DNA from: Nitrospinaceae bacterium
GTDB taxonomy: Bacteria; Nitrospinota; Nitrospinia; Nitrospinales; VA-1
Direction: 5' to 3'
Length of the DNA stretch: 6,774 bases
Assembly: GCA_012961055.1 (NCBI GenBank)
Contig: DUAA01000068.1
Coordinates: forward strand, 1 to 6,774
The notes beneath the pieces are model-generated. The model was not told the DNA's origin and ran no database searches. It saw only the letters and a list, made by a program, of their open reading frames with translations. Of the stretch, positions 1 to 6,493 are shown one piece after another (the first letter of the stretch is position 1; each line of letters starts with the position of its first letter). The position numbers and the translations under genes were made by a program.

Positions 1-70
1 CAAAGACCCAACAAGGTACTGAAATCAAGATAGACTTGCAAGTGTTTATCTGATTAGGAAGAAAAGAGGT

Positions 71-1390
71 TCAAGGTTCCGGGTTTTGTGAGGATTCCTC
101 TACATCCTTACTGATGAGAGCTTCTTCCTGCCCGGCAGCGGCCTTTTGTTCTTCTTGTTCCGCTTTGATGCGGGCAAGCTCTAGCTCTGTACGTTTTTTG
201 TTAAGCTGGTATTCGACAACCATCTGAGGCTTTATTTTGATTGCCAAAGGAATATTGACTGTACTGCAAGAGCGCATGCAGACTCCACATCCGGTGCAAA
301 TATTTTTATCAATGATAGGTTTGTCTTGCACCTGGTGAATGGCTCCTGGAACTGGACAATCAATCACACATTGTTGACAGAACGTGTCGCCATAGGCCTG
401 ACATTTTTTCTTATCCAAAATTGCGTATCCCATGTTCACGTCAGTTAATTGCTGTACCGGGAGCAATGCCTTGTCGGGGCAAGCCGAGATGCAGGGAAGA
501 TCTGTGCACATCACGCAAGGGTTACGCATAGGATCAATATAGGGTGTGTTGAAAACTAGGAATCCCATTTTCTTGGGTGCACGCAAGATGGCATCTTTAG
601 GGCAGGCGTGAATGCATTCATCGCAATGGGAGCAAGCTTGCAAAAACTGCTTTTCAGAAATTGCGCCGGGCGGCCTTAACAAAGGAACCCGTTTGGTGAT
701 CTTGTCCATCACTTTGTTAATGCCGTCAATTTTACCTTGGACTTTATTGAGGGCAGGCTTGGCGAAAAAATGGACACCTTGCTTCAATAAATTTCGACGA
801 TCATATTCTGTGTCCTCTACCTCTTCAAGTGCAAAAATATTAGGGCTGACTTCTGGTTCCGCAGATTCTCCGGCAGACGCCGGATTAGACTCTTGCTGCC
901 CTTCTGATTCGATTGAAGGTTCTGAATCTGCTTGAACCGTGAGCTCTTCCTCCGGGTCAGATTTGAATTTAGAAATTAGTCGCTTGAAAAACCCTTTTTT
1001 AGGGGTGAGTTCGTCTTCTTCTATTGCTTCTGCGTTTTCATTTTCTTCCGCAGATTCGGTTGCAATCAAATCTTCAGGCTCTTCATCTTCCTGAAAATCT
1101 TTGGAGTTTTTTTGTGAATCTTTTTGACCTTCGTCTTCCACCGCTGTTCCAAAATCGAGGAAGTTGCCGAGCGAAAACATATCCCGGCGAGACATTTCTC
1201 GAGGTTCTTCCACAATAGGTTCTACAGGGGTGATGGTTTTTTTATCTAGGCTGAGGGGGTTGGGTACTGTTACATTGGCACTGGACTGGTTTCCACGCTG
1301 GTCTGGATCAATAAGATTTTCAACGTCCCGTTCGGTGTTCTTCTTTTTACCTTTGAAGGTATCTTTTGCGAGATGATGTCTAAACTTCAT
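71..1390 (-). CDS. NapG/MauM-like ferredoxin protein with four [4Fe-4S] motifs and acidic N-terminal extension
   Basis: Probable cytoplasmic electron carrier of 439 residues. Residues 240-385 resemble NapG/MauM-type polyferredoxins: an RPPGA segment (239-243) leads into four cysteine sets, C253/256/259/263, C292/295/300/304, C330/338/341/345 and C365/368/371/375. The first three end in Cys-Pro; the fourth ends in Cys-Ser. Family members are usually a little over 200 residues, so the first ~200 here are extra: low complexity, rich in Glu/Asp/Ser, interrupted by a basic-hydrophobic patch (GFFKRLISKFK, 133-143). Two twin-arginine-like motifs (SRRDMFSLG, 67-75; DRRNLLKQG, 197-205) lack a hydrophobic stretch afterwards, so Tat export is unlikely. 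The tail (about 396-439) is charged and probably helical. ATG at 1390 has only a weak upstream purine run (GTGGG). The partner oxidoreductase is not in the window, so no gene symbol is given. The cluster assignment is firm; the physiological role is unknown. Confidence 0.9.
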   Translation of the reverse strand: MKFRHHLAKDTFKGKKKNTERDVENLIDPDQRGNQSSANVTVPNPLSLDKKTITPVEPIVEEPREMSRRDMFSLGNFLDFGTAVEDEGQKDSQKNSKDFQEDEEPEDLIATESAEENENAEAIEEDELTPKKGFFKRLISKFKSDPEEELTVQADSEPSIESEGQQESNPASAGESAEPEVSPNIFALEEVEDTEYDRRNLLKQGVHFFAKPALNKVQGKIDGINKVMDKITKRVPLLRPPGAISEKQFLQACSHCDECIHACPKDAILRAPKKMGFLVFNTPYIDPMRNPCVMCTDLPCISACPDKALLPVQQLTDVNMGYAILDKKKCQAYGDTFCQQCVIDCPVPGAIHQVQDKPIIDKNICTGCGVCMRSCSTVNIPLAIKIKPQMVVEYQLNKKRTELELARIKAEQEEQKAAAGQEEALISKDVEESSQNPEP

Positions 1391-1436
1391 AATAATGACC
1401 CACTAGCGTAGGAGCAAATGAAAACGGTTTTTCAGC

Positions 1437-1480
1437 CAATAAAAATTATTGCCAGCCAACTCCCTATCGTGGTTGGCAAT
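1437..1480 (-). terminator. Probable rho-independent terminator downstream of the 164-residue gene
   Basis: Read on the minus strand, ATTGCCA (1480-1474) pairs with TGGCAAT (1454-1448) as a 7-bp stem, followed directly by the T-rich run TAATTTTTATT. An alternative 6-bp pairing, GCCAAC with GTTGGC, uses the same bases. It lies about 80 nt after the stop of the 164-residue gene and about 50 nt before the ferredoxin start, so the ferredoxin gene may have its own promoter or depend on read-through. Confidence 0.5.
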
Positions 1481-1558
1481 TAGACAATGGCTTGTTGAAT
1501 CGAGAATAAACTTGCTTGCTCAATACTGCTATTATTAATGCCGTCGTCGGTTCGTCGA

Positions 1559-2053
1559 TTACAGCCAGCCGTTTTCCTGAGCGATATTGTTATAGTCGTG
1601 CCAGTTTTGCGCATCCGCATTTTCCAGCATGTATTCGTCCATAGCCAGTACCAGAGGATGTCCTTTATTGACAAACGATTGCACAGTAGGGAACCGCAAT
1701 ACAAAAGTGGTGACGGCAGATTGACCCAATATCATAATATTAGGGTCTTTTAAAACAGCTTCAAGAACCTCATCCGCATTTTCAGGAGTGATCGATTCGA
1801 ATAACTGCGCCGTTTTTTCTTCCAGGTCAGGGTGCTCATCGCAAACGATAGCGGAACGCATTTGCAAGTCGAGAATCTTTTGGTAATCGGCTTCGTCGTA
1901 CTCCCCCTCCATCCGGCCTTCTTCCCAGGCCGAACCTTCCAAGTTGCGTTCTCCTGCACTGTCCTTACGTTCAGACGCTTCTGAAAATGCCAGGTTTGCT
2001 TCATCCAGCAGGATTTTGGCTTTAATTTCCTTGCTGGTTTTCGTGGTGGACAT
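1559..2053 (-). CDS. Acidic hypothetical protein, 164 residues
   Basis: I do not recognise a family. The protein is soluble-looking: no signal peptide, no membrane segment and a single cysteine (C71). The first ~55 residues are polar and probably flexible (Lys/Glu/Ser/Gly-rich). From about residue 56 it looks helical and better ordered, with hydrophobic segments at 107-128 (IMILGQ to FV) and 133-143 around LVLAMDEYML, and an aromatic C-terminus ending NGWL. ATG at 2053 is preceded by GGAG about 13 nt upstream, a loose Shine-Dalgarno. It is transcribed towards the ferredoxin-like gene, 168 bp away, with a probable terminator between. The composition matches its neighbours and competing frames look less protein-like, so I take it as real; its function is unknown. 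Confidence 0.75.
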   Translation of the reverse strand: MSTTKTSKEIKAKILLDEANLAFSEASERKDSAGERNLEGSAWEEGRMEGEYDEADYQKILDLQMRSAIVCDEHPDLEEKTAQLFESITPENADEVLEAVLKDPNIMILGQSAVTTFVLRFPTVQSFVNKGHPLVLAMDEYMLENADAQNWHDYNNIAQENGWL

Positions 2054-2080
2054 AACTTATTTCGTGCTCCAATTAACTTA

Positions 2081-2143
2081 TTAGATTAATACCGGGCCTT
2101 GGATGGGTCTGACTTCCTGCATTTTCCAGGAAACTTTATCCAT
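2081..2143 (-). CDS. Possible 20-residue leader ORF upstream of the 164-residue gene
   Basis: A short ORF reading MDKVSWKMQEVRPIQGPVLI then TAA, ending 27 nt before the ATG of the 164-residue gene. A GGGA (2152-2149) sits about 5 nt before its ATG, a better-spaced ribosome site than that of the larger gene. A candidate promoter lies just upstream (2180-2207). The ORF could be a small protein, a leader peptide or chance; only conservation could decide. Confidence 0.22.
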   Translation of the reverse strand: MDKVSWKMQEVRPIQGPVLI

Positions 2144-2179
2144 AGGTGTCCCATTTAGATTAAGGGCATTGAGGGCAGT

Positions 2180-2207
2180 ATGTTAGCATTAACCCTCCAA
2201 ATTCCAA
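2180..2207 (-). promoter_or_regulatory. Candidate sigma-70-like promoter for the 164-residue gene
   Basis: On the minus strand, TTGGAA (2207-2202) and TAACAT (2185-2180) are separated by 16 bp. Each hexamer matches consensus at 4 of 6 positions. Transcription would start near 2173, about 30 nt before the possible leader ORF. The match is modest, and the -10 coincides with one of the repeated ATGTTA motifs. Confidence 0.25.
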
Positions 2208-2257
2208 AGAATTTCCAGAGGTTTTATGTTGGTTGAATGGAATCTCTATATTAGAGT

Positions 2258-2269
2258 TATGTTAACATA
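2258..2269. promoter_or_regulatory. 12-bp palindrome TATGTTAACATA, possible operator
   Basis: The sequence is a perfect dyad. A near copy (TATGTTAGCATT) lies at 2179-2190 and half-site-like ATGTT copies at 2226 and 2324. A dyad with scattered half sites in a divergent promoter region would suit a dimeric repressor or activator, but no regulator gene is in the window and AT-rich chance is possible. Confidence 0.3.
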
Positions 2270-2354
2270 CCCATCTAGCTTGGTAGATAAGTTAGGTATA
2301 GCTTTATCAGCCGAGAAGAATAGATGTTAGTCAGAAACAGTATTTGCACTTTGG

Positions 2355-2371
2355 CTCCACGCCTAGTGGAG
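2355..2371 (+). promoter_or_regulatory. Hairpin covering the ribosome-binding site of the radical SAM gene
   Basis: CTCCAC (2355-2360), a 5-nt loop (GCCTA) and GTGGAG (2366-2371) form a perfect 6-bp stem. The 3' arm contains GGAG (2368-2371), the best Shine-Dalgarno candidate for the ATG at 2383, although its 11-nt spacing is long. If it folds, the stem would hide the ribosome site and lower translation. Confidence 0.35.
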
Positions 2372-2382
2372 ATTGAGATTTT

Positions 2383-4215
2383 ATGAAAAAAGTCATGCTG
2401 ATATTTCCGCCGGAATGGGTGCCGACAGCCCCTTATCTGGCATTGCCAAGTCTGGCATCGGTGCTGCGACAAAACGGCATTGAAACCGTTCTCAAAGACA
2501 TCAACGTGGAGATGTTTGACCACTTTTTCTCATCAGGATTCCTGATCTTTGTCAAAGGTAAAATTGAGGCCCGGTTAAAGGCTTTGCAAAATAAGGAACG
2601 TACAGAAGTCTTAAGTTCGGAAGATAAAGAGCTGAAGGAAATGCTCATCGAATACCAGTATATCGATTTGGACCACCATATCCGCTCGGTAACGCAGGCT
2701 AAGAAAATCATGCGTGGTCCGGAATTTTACGATGTCGAAAAAGCCGAATGGGCTCTCAACTCGTTCCGGGAAGTCATGGAATATATTTCTGTTTGCTACT
2801 ATCCCGCCAGTATCAATTTTTATCCGGTAGAGAGTAACCTCAATATTTACCGACCCTGGGTTTCTGAAGATCTGCTGAAAGTGCCTTATGATAAACAGGT
2901 CAATGTTTATGCCGACATCTGTCGTCAATTGGTGTTGCGGTCCATTAAAAAAGAAAAACCTGAGGTGATAGGTATTTCCATAGGAACTCCGGTGCAATTG
3001 ATGGCGGGCATCACCTTTGCCACTTTGATCAAAGACGCTTATCCCGATATTCATGTGACCGTAGGTGGAAATATCATCACCCGTCTCAAAGATGAATTTT
3101 CTAAAAAGCCACATTTTTTCGGCAAGGTGTTTGACTCGATGATCACTTATGAAGGTGAGCACTCTTTGGTCTGGCTGGTTGAGGCTTTGACCGGCAAACG
3201 CAAAATGTCCGAAGTCTCTAATCTCATCTATAAAGATGAAGAAGGGGCGATGCATGTCAACGACACTTTTCAGGAACGGGTCGATGAGCTACCGCCGCCG
3301 GACTTTGACGGCATGCCGTGGGAAAAATATTTCTCGCCGGAAAAACTTGTTCCCTATCTCGCTACACGTGGTTGTTACTGGGGGAAATGTACGTTCTGCG
3401 ATCATGGCGCCGGGTATATCGACCAATTCCGCGCTAAGCATGCCGACCAGATTGTCGAAGAACTGGAATACCTGAAGAACAAACTCAACGCCAAGCATTT
3501 CATGTTCACCGATGAGTCGTTCCCGCCGGCTCTGTTCATTAAATTACCTCCGATGATGGTCGAGCGCGAGCTTGATATTTACTGGACCACGCTCATCCGT
3601 TTTGAATCGCAGTTACTGGAACCGCATGTATGGGACATGGCACATAAATCCGGCTGTCGGTCGTTGTATTACGGGTTGGAGTCGGCCAATGAGCGCATCA
3701 TCAAACTGGTGAAGAAAGATACCGATATTGAGGCGGCGAAGATCAATCTGGAGCAGGCCAAGCGGGTGGGTATCTGGAGCCACGTAATGTGTTTTTACGG
3801 GTTTCCTTCAGAAACAGAAGAAGAGGCCGAAGACACACGACGGTTCTTGATAGAGCATCAGGACAAAATCCCTTCAGTGGAAATGTATTTTTTCGTGCTC
3901 TATAAAAGCGCACCAGTGATGTTCGCGACCGATGAATATAAGATCAATGTGGAGGTTAATCCTGAGCACGATTTGGCGTTGGATTATTATTACACTCCGG
4001 AATCGGGCCAGACCACCGAAGAAGCCATGAAGCGTTACGAAAATTTTTATCGCGACGATTTTGATCCTTGGGCAATGCGCATCAATGCCCGGGAACATGT
4101 GTATCTTTACATCACGCATTTCGGCACTAGCGATTTGCCTCATCTATACGTAAAAAATACACCCCAAAACGAAGACTACGAACTCGCTCCCAAAAAATGT
4201 TGGGACACGAGATAA
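2383..4215 (+). CDS. B12-binding-type radical SAM protein, 610 residues
   Basis: Predicted radical SAM enzyme with an N-terminal cobalamin-binding-like Rossmann domain; substrate unknown. The Rossmann halves are residues 1-45 (MKKVMLIFPPEW, PYLALPSLASVLRQNG) and about 190-270 (PEVIGISIGTP, VTVGG), split by a ~140-residue, mostly helical insert. The classical DxHxxG cobalamin motif is absent: D39-I40-N41 stands there, as in many cobalamin-type radical SAM proteins that do not ligate cobalt by histidine. The radical SAM core starts at residue 325 with RGCYWGKCTFC, giving C331, C336 and C339, a C-x4-C-x2-C spacing rather than C-x3-C-x2-C. GLES (431-434) and GFPSET (473-478) are typical core motifs. 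The C-terminal region (about 500-610), rich in Tyr/Phe, is not recognised. ATG at 2383 gives the full domain. The gene stands alone on its strand; a methyltransferase-like gene converges on it. Family assignment is strong, exact chemistry unknown. Confidence 0.93.
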   Translation: MKKVMLIFPPEWVPTAPYLALPSLASVLRQNGIETVLKDINVEMFDHFFSSGFLIFVKGKIEARLKALQNKERTEVLSSEDKELKEMLIEYQYIDLDHHIRSVTQAKKIMRGPEFYDVEKAEWALNSFREVMEYISVCYYPASINFYPVESNLNIYRPWVSEDLLKVPYDKQVNVYADICRQLVLRSIKKEKPEVIGISIGTPVQLMAGITFATLIKDAYPDIHVTVGGNIITRLKDEFSKKPHFFGKVFDSMITYEGEHSLVWLVEALTGKRKMSEVSNLIYKDEEGAMHVNDTFQERVDELPPPDFDGMPWEKYFSPEKLVPYLATRGCYWGKCTFCDHGAGYIDQFRAKHADQIVEELEYLKNKLNAKHFMFTDESFPPALFIKLPPMMVERELDIYWTTLIRFESQLLEPHVWDMAHKSGCRSLYYGLESANERIIKLVKKDTDIEAAKINLEQAKRVGIWSHVMCFYGFPSETEEEAEDTRRFLIEHQDKIPSVEMYFFVLYKSAPVMFATDEYKINVEVNPEHDLALDYYYTPESGQTTEEAMKRYENFYRDDFDPWAMRINAREHVYLYITHFGTSDLPHLYVKNTPQNEDYELAPKKCWDTR

Positions 4216-4279
4216 GCGGATACACCCGGCGGCGACCAGTGTGACGCTGGCCTCAATGGTCGGTGCTCTTCGAGCGGAC

Positions 4280-4298
4280 AAAGGCAGTTTGGCCTTTT
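4280..4298 (+). terminator. Weak terminator-like hairpin after the radical SAM gene
   Basis: AAAGGC (4280-4285) pairs with GCCTTT (4292-4297) around a 6-nt loop, about 65 nt after the stop codon. Only four T residues follow, so the tail is short and termination would be weak. Confidence 0.3.
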
Positions 4299-4366
4299 AC
4301 GTTAACCTTAAGTACTTCTCTATACATACGCCATCATTCTAAAATGGGTATTTGTTTAAGGGGGTA

Positions 4367-4414
4367 ATATTCAACCCTCCCTTTATCCCCCCATATGAAG
4401 TGAGGGTTGAATAT
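4367..4414. repeat. 13-bp perfect inverted repeat in the convergent intergenic gap
   Basis: ATATTCAACCCTC (4367-4379) and GAGGGTTGAATAT (4402-4414) are exact reverse complements around a 22-nt C-rich spacer. Neither side has a clean T-run, so it is not a classic terminator, though it lies between two convergent genes. Its arms begin TTCAACCCTCCCT, close to the TTCAACCCCCCT read on the minus strand at 6563-6552, suggesting both belong to one short palindromic repeat family. Confidence 0.6.
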
Positions 4415-4448
4415 GGTTGTCTGTGTTCGTCTGTGGCAAAAAAGGATT

Positions 4449-6404
4449 TTAGTGGTCTCTCCTAAAGTTTCGCATTTGTGGGATGGTACCTTCGAACTCG
4501 CCTTCTGCAGACTCAGGGGCGGATTGAATATTTTTCTTTTCTTCGGGCACTTTTTTCTCTAACAGGAATACACAGAGGTCGGGATGGACCTGATTCTCCG
4601 GACACATTTTCAGGTGCTGGCGGAAAAATGGCATATTACCAACCGGATCGTTATATAGTTTATGCAGTCCGTAATGCTCGAACAATCCTTCTAAGGGACG
4701 GGGACCGACCAAGTAGATGAATCCATTAGGTTGCAGGGAGCCCACCAAAGCTTTCAGCATATTTTCGCAGGCTTCTCGGTCCGGGTGGTACATGAACGGA
4801 ATCCATTTAAAGATCAGCCCGTATTGATTGCTGTAGGCGTGGGCGATATGATCCTTTTCCGGTAGAAACGAAACCTTCTCCAGATTTTTCAACTGATCGC
4901 GTGATGCGGCGTAGTTCCACAACAATTGTGCATTTTTTTGTGCAAATTCAGGGTCGCTGTACAGGACGGTGTATTCGCGTTCTTTGGTGCAATCGATACA
5001 ACCTGCCAGCACGGTATCGAAGGTATGGATGAGGACCTTATCTATTTTTTCCAACCGATGCGGCATAGCCGGAGCCATTTCCATATAATAAAAAATCTGG
5101 TCGAGCACCATCGGTTGCAGGGAGGACTCATCAATATCGGCTGCACCTTCTGGATAAAACGGAATGGTGTATTGTGCCTTAACGGGATCGATCGCAGGTG
5201 GTTCCCCGTTGAAAAACCATTTCCAGGTGAATGGAGGCTTGTTCGATAATTTTGATGGATAAGTCTGCGGGCGGATCCTCCAAATCGGATCGAACGATAT
5301 TTCTCTTCCCAGCGGTCCTTCCAACAAGGTGAATGATTGTGTGCCTACCCGGACTTCTCGCTCAATAGGAGGTTTTCTCACTCCACCGCAATTGGTGTAA
5401 GGAAAGGTGATAGGATCATCAAAAGAAGTCACTTTATATAGGTATCCATCCTGTACGGTGAGTACTATTTTTTGGTTATCGTCGAAGTAACGTACCGGTG
5501 CGTGCTTTTGTGGCGTCCAGGTGATCTCATGGGAGGTCATGGGATCCATAAACAGTTTATTGATGTTCTTGTCTTCGGGCCCCTTCGGTACAAAAAACGC
5601 TGAAAAAATATTAAACGCTTCTTTAGAGGGGTAAGTGGGAAGTCCTCGATACCTTAAGGGAGGTAGCTCTTCTTCCCTTGACTGGTCTTGATATATGCCC
5701 CAGATGAATTCGAATACGGCTCCTCCAGTTCCAGGCAATGTCGACTGGAACAATTCAACGACCGGAATGAGGTCAAGCTTGGCCCAGTTAACCCGGAACA
5801 TGAAGCTCATGAACGTAGATTTATCGAAATTGCCCTCATACAGAGCGTAGAGCCCGTCTTTAACTAACTGAATATCATATTTGCCATCTCCCTGATGAAC
5901 CATATGTGCATCGTCATAAAAGTATTTCACTTCGGAGAAGGGGACACGCCAGGCTTCGGCGGCTTTTTCGCGCAGGTCATCAAGTTTCATATCTTGCCAT
6001 CCGTCGTGACTGCTGATATCAATTTGCGTGCGGAATGTTTTGGCGCAGGGTTTTATGCCGACCCATTGTTTATTGTCGAGCCGCATTCTGGCTTGAGCCA
6101 GTTGCGTTTCACCGGAATCATGAGTCCATAAGGCCTCATGCAGAGGATGACCCTCAGGGTCGGTGCACAGAAAACGCCTGCCTTCTTCATTAAAAAATAT
6201 AATATGTCCGGTCGAATTTACGATGACTCGGGTATTGGCAACACTGGCAGAGCCGTTTTCGAACCACAGGGTGCTGCCTTCATGCTCCTTTGCTTCCAGT
6301 GAGGGAATTTTCTTTTCCAGCTCTACGGCAAACTCAAGGTTGTTGGCAAAGGTTAACGAACCTTCTCCAGTCAATGCATTGATTAATTTTTCTGTCTTTC
6401 TCAC
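4449..6404 (-). CDS. Unrecognised ~651-residue protein with a degenerate methyltransferase-like C-terminal domain
   Basis: I do not recognise the full-length protein. Numbered from the GTG at 6404, residues 61-79 (VIVNSTGHIIFFNEEGRRF) look loosely PAS-like. The middle (about 150-450) is rich in Trp, Tyr, Phe and Pro and matches nothing I know. Residues 455-568 follow the class I SAM methyltransferase order: beta-1 KVLIHTF (456-462), an acidic end of beta-2 (YTVLYSD, D484), beta-4 YGLIFKWIPF, then LKALVGSLQPNGFIYLVGP like the LKPGG-beta-5 segment. The Gly-rich SAM loop is missing and C469/C472 form a CxxC there. No signal peptide or membrane segment is seen. The frame stays open to TTG at 6512, but that start lies inside a palindromic repeat; GTG at 6404 has GAAGGA 6 nt upstream and is preferred. 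The gene is convergent with the radical SAM gene. Coding is certain; methyltransferase activity is doubtful. Confidence 0.82.
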   Translation of the reverse strand: MRKTEKLINALTGEGSLTFANNLEFAVELEKKIPSLEAKEHEGSTLWFENGSASVANTRVIVNSTGHIIFFNEEGRRFLCTDPEGHPLHEALWTHDSGETQLAQARMRLDNKQWVGIKPCAKTFRTQIDISSHDGWQDMKLDDLREKAAEAWRVPFSEVKYFYDDAHMVHQGDGKYDIQLVKDGLYALYEGNFDKSTFMSFMFRVNWAKLDLIPVVELFQSTLPGTGGAVFEFIWGIYQDQSREEELPPLRYRGLPTYPSKEAFNIFSAFFVPKGPEDKNINKLFMDPMTSHEITWTPQKHAPVRYFDDNQKIVLTVQDGYLYKVTSFDDPITFPYTNCGGVRKPPIEREVRVGTQSFTLLEGPLGREISFDPIWRIRPQTYPSKLSNKPPFTWKWFFNGEPPAIDPVKAQYTIPFYPEGAADIDESSLQPMVLDQIFYYMEMAPAMPHRLEKIDKVLIHTFDTVLAGCIDCTKEREYTVLYSDPEFAQKNAQLLWNYAASRDQLKNLEKVSFLPEKDHIAHAYSNQYGLIFKWIPFMYHPDREACENMLKALVGSLQPNGFIYLVGPRPLEGLFEHYGLHKLYNDPVGNMPFFRQHLKMCPENQVHPDLCVFLLEKKVPEEKKNIQSAPESAEGEFEGTIPQMRNFRRDH

Positions 6405-6416
6405 GTGAGTTCCTTC
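6405..6416 (-). promoter_or_regulatory. Ribosome-binding site supporting the GTG start at 6404
   Basis: On the minus strand GAAGGA (6416-6411) lies 6 nt before GTG (6404-6402). It is the best Shine-Dalgarno near any in-frame start of this gene and favours a 651-residue product over the 687-residue one starting at TTG 6512. Confidence 0.5.
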
Positions 6417-6493
6417 GGTTATGTACGCACCATTTTCTGAAACACAAATGGAGCAGTGATTTATTTTGTTCTGCGCCAAGATGGAAAAAGCCA

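Larger units (their letters stand above)
2054..2382. other. Divergent intergenic region, 329 bp, with possible regulatory sites
   Basis: This region separates the minus-strand 164-residue gene from the plus-strand radical SAM gene and should hold both promoters. Visible structure: the motif ATGTTA at 2180, 2260 and 2324 plus ATGTTG at 2226; a 12-bp perfect palindrome (2258-2269); CTCTA-TAT-TAGAG (2244-2256) beside it; TTTCC-A-GGAAA (2124-2134); and a hairpin over the radical SAM ribosome site (2355-2371). I could not identify a convincing sigma-70 promoter reading rightwards. Confidence 0.6.

Noticed and set aside
34..43. 10-bp palindrome ACTTGCAAGT downstream of the ferredoxin gene
   Set aside because: It is short, isolated and lacks a T-rich tail, so it supports neither a terminator nor an operator call.
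612..935. Plus-strand open frame opposite the ferredoxin gene
   Set aside because: It is antisense to the Fe-S region and acidic extension, and its Ser/Leu/Cys-rich composition is that expected from reading the opposite strand.
1166..1195. Tat signal peptide in the ferredoxin-like protein
   Set aside because: The SRRDMF motif is about 65 residues from the start and is followed by an acidic rather than hydrophobic segment, so export is unlikely.
1750..2004. Alternative minus-strand frame inside the 164-residue gene
   Set aside because: It overlaps the better-composed 164-residue frame; its Lys/Arg/Trp-rich translation looks non-biological.
2280..2308. Rightward promoter TTGGTA-N17-TTTATC for the radical SAM gene
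   Set aside because: The -10 matches consensus at only three positions; too weak to annotate.
2611..3255. Minus-strand open frame of 214 codons opposite the radical SAM gene
   Set aside because: It lies wholly inside the well-supported radical SAM gene, has low-complexity Phe/His/Asp-rich content and no recognisable domain; it is an antisense shadow.
4926..5249. Plus-strand 107-codon frame opposite the methyltransferase-like gene
   Set aside because: It is fully antisense to a long, coherent coding frame and has no domain or ribosome-site support.
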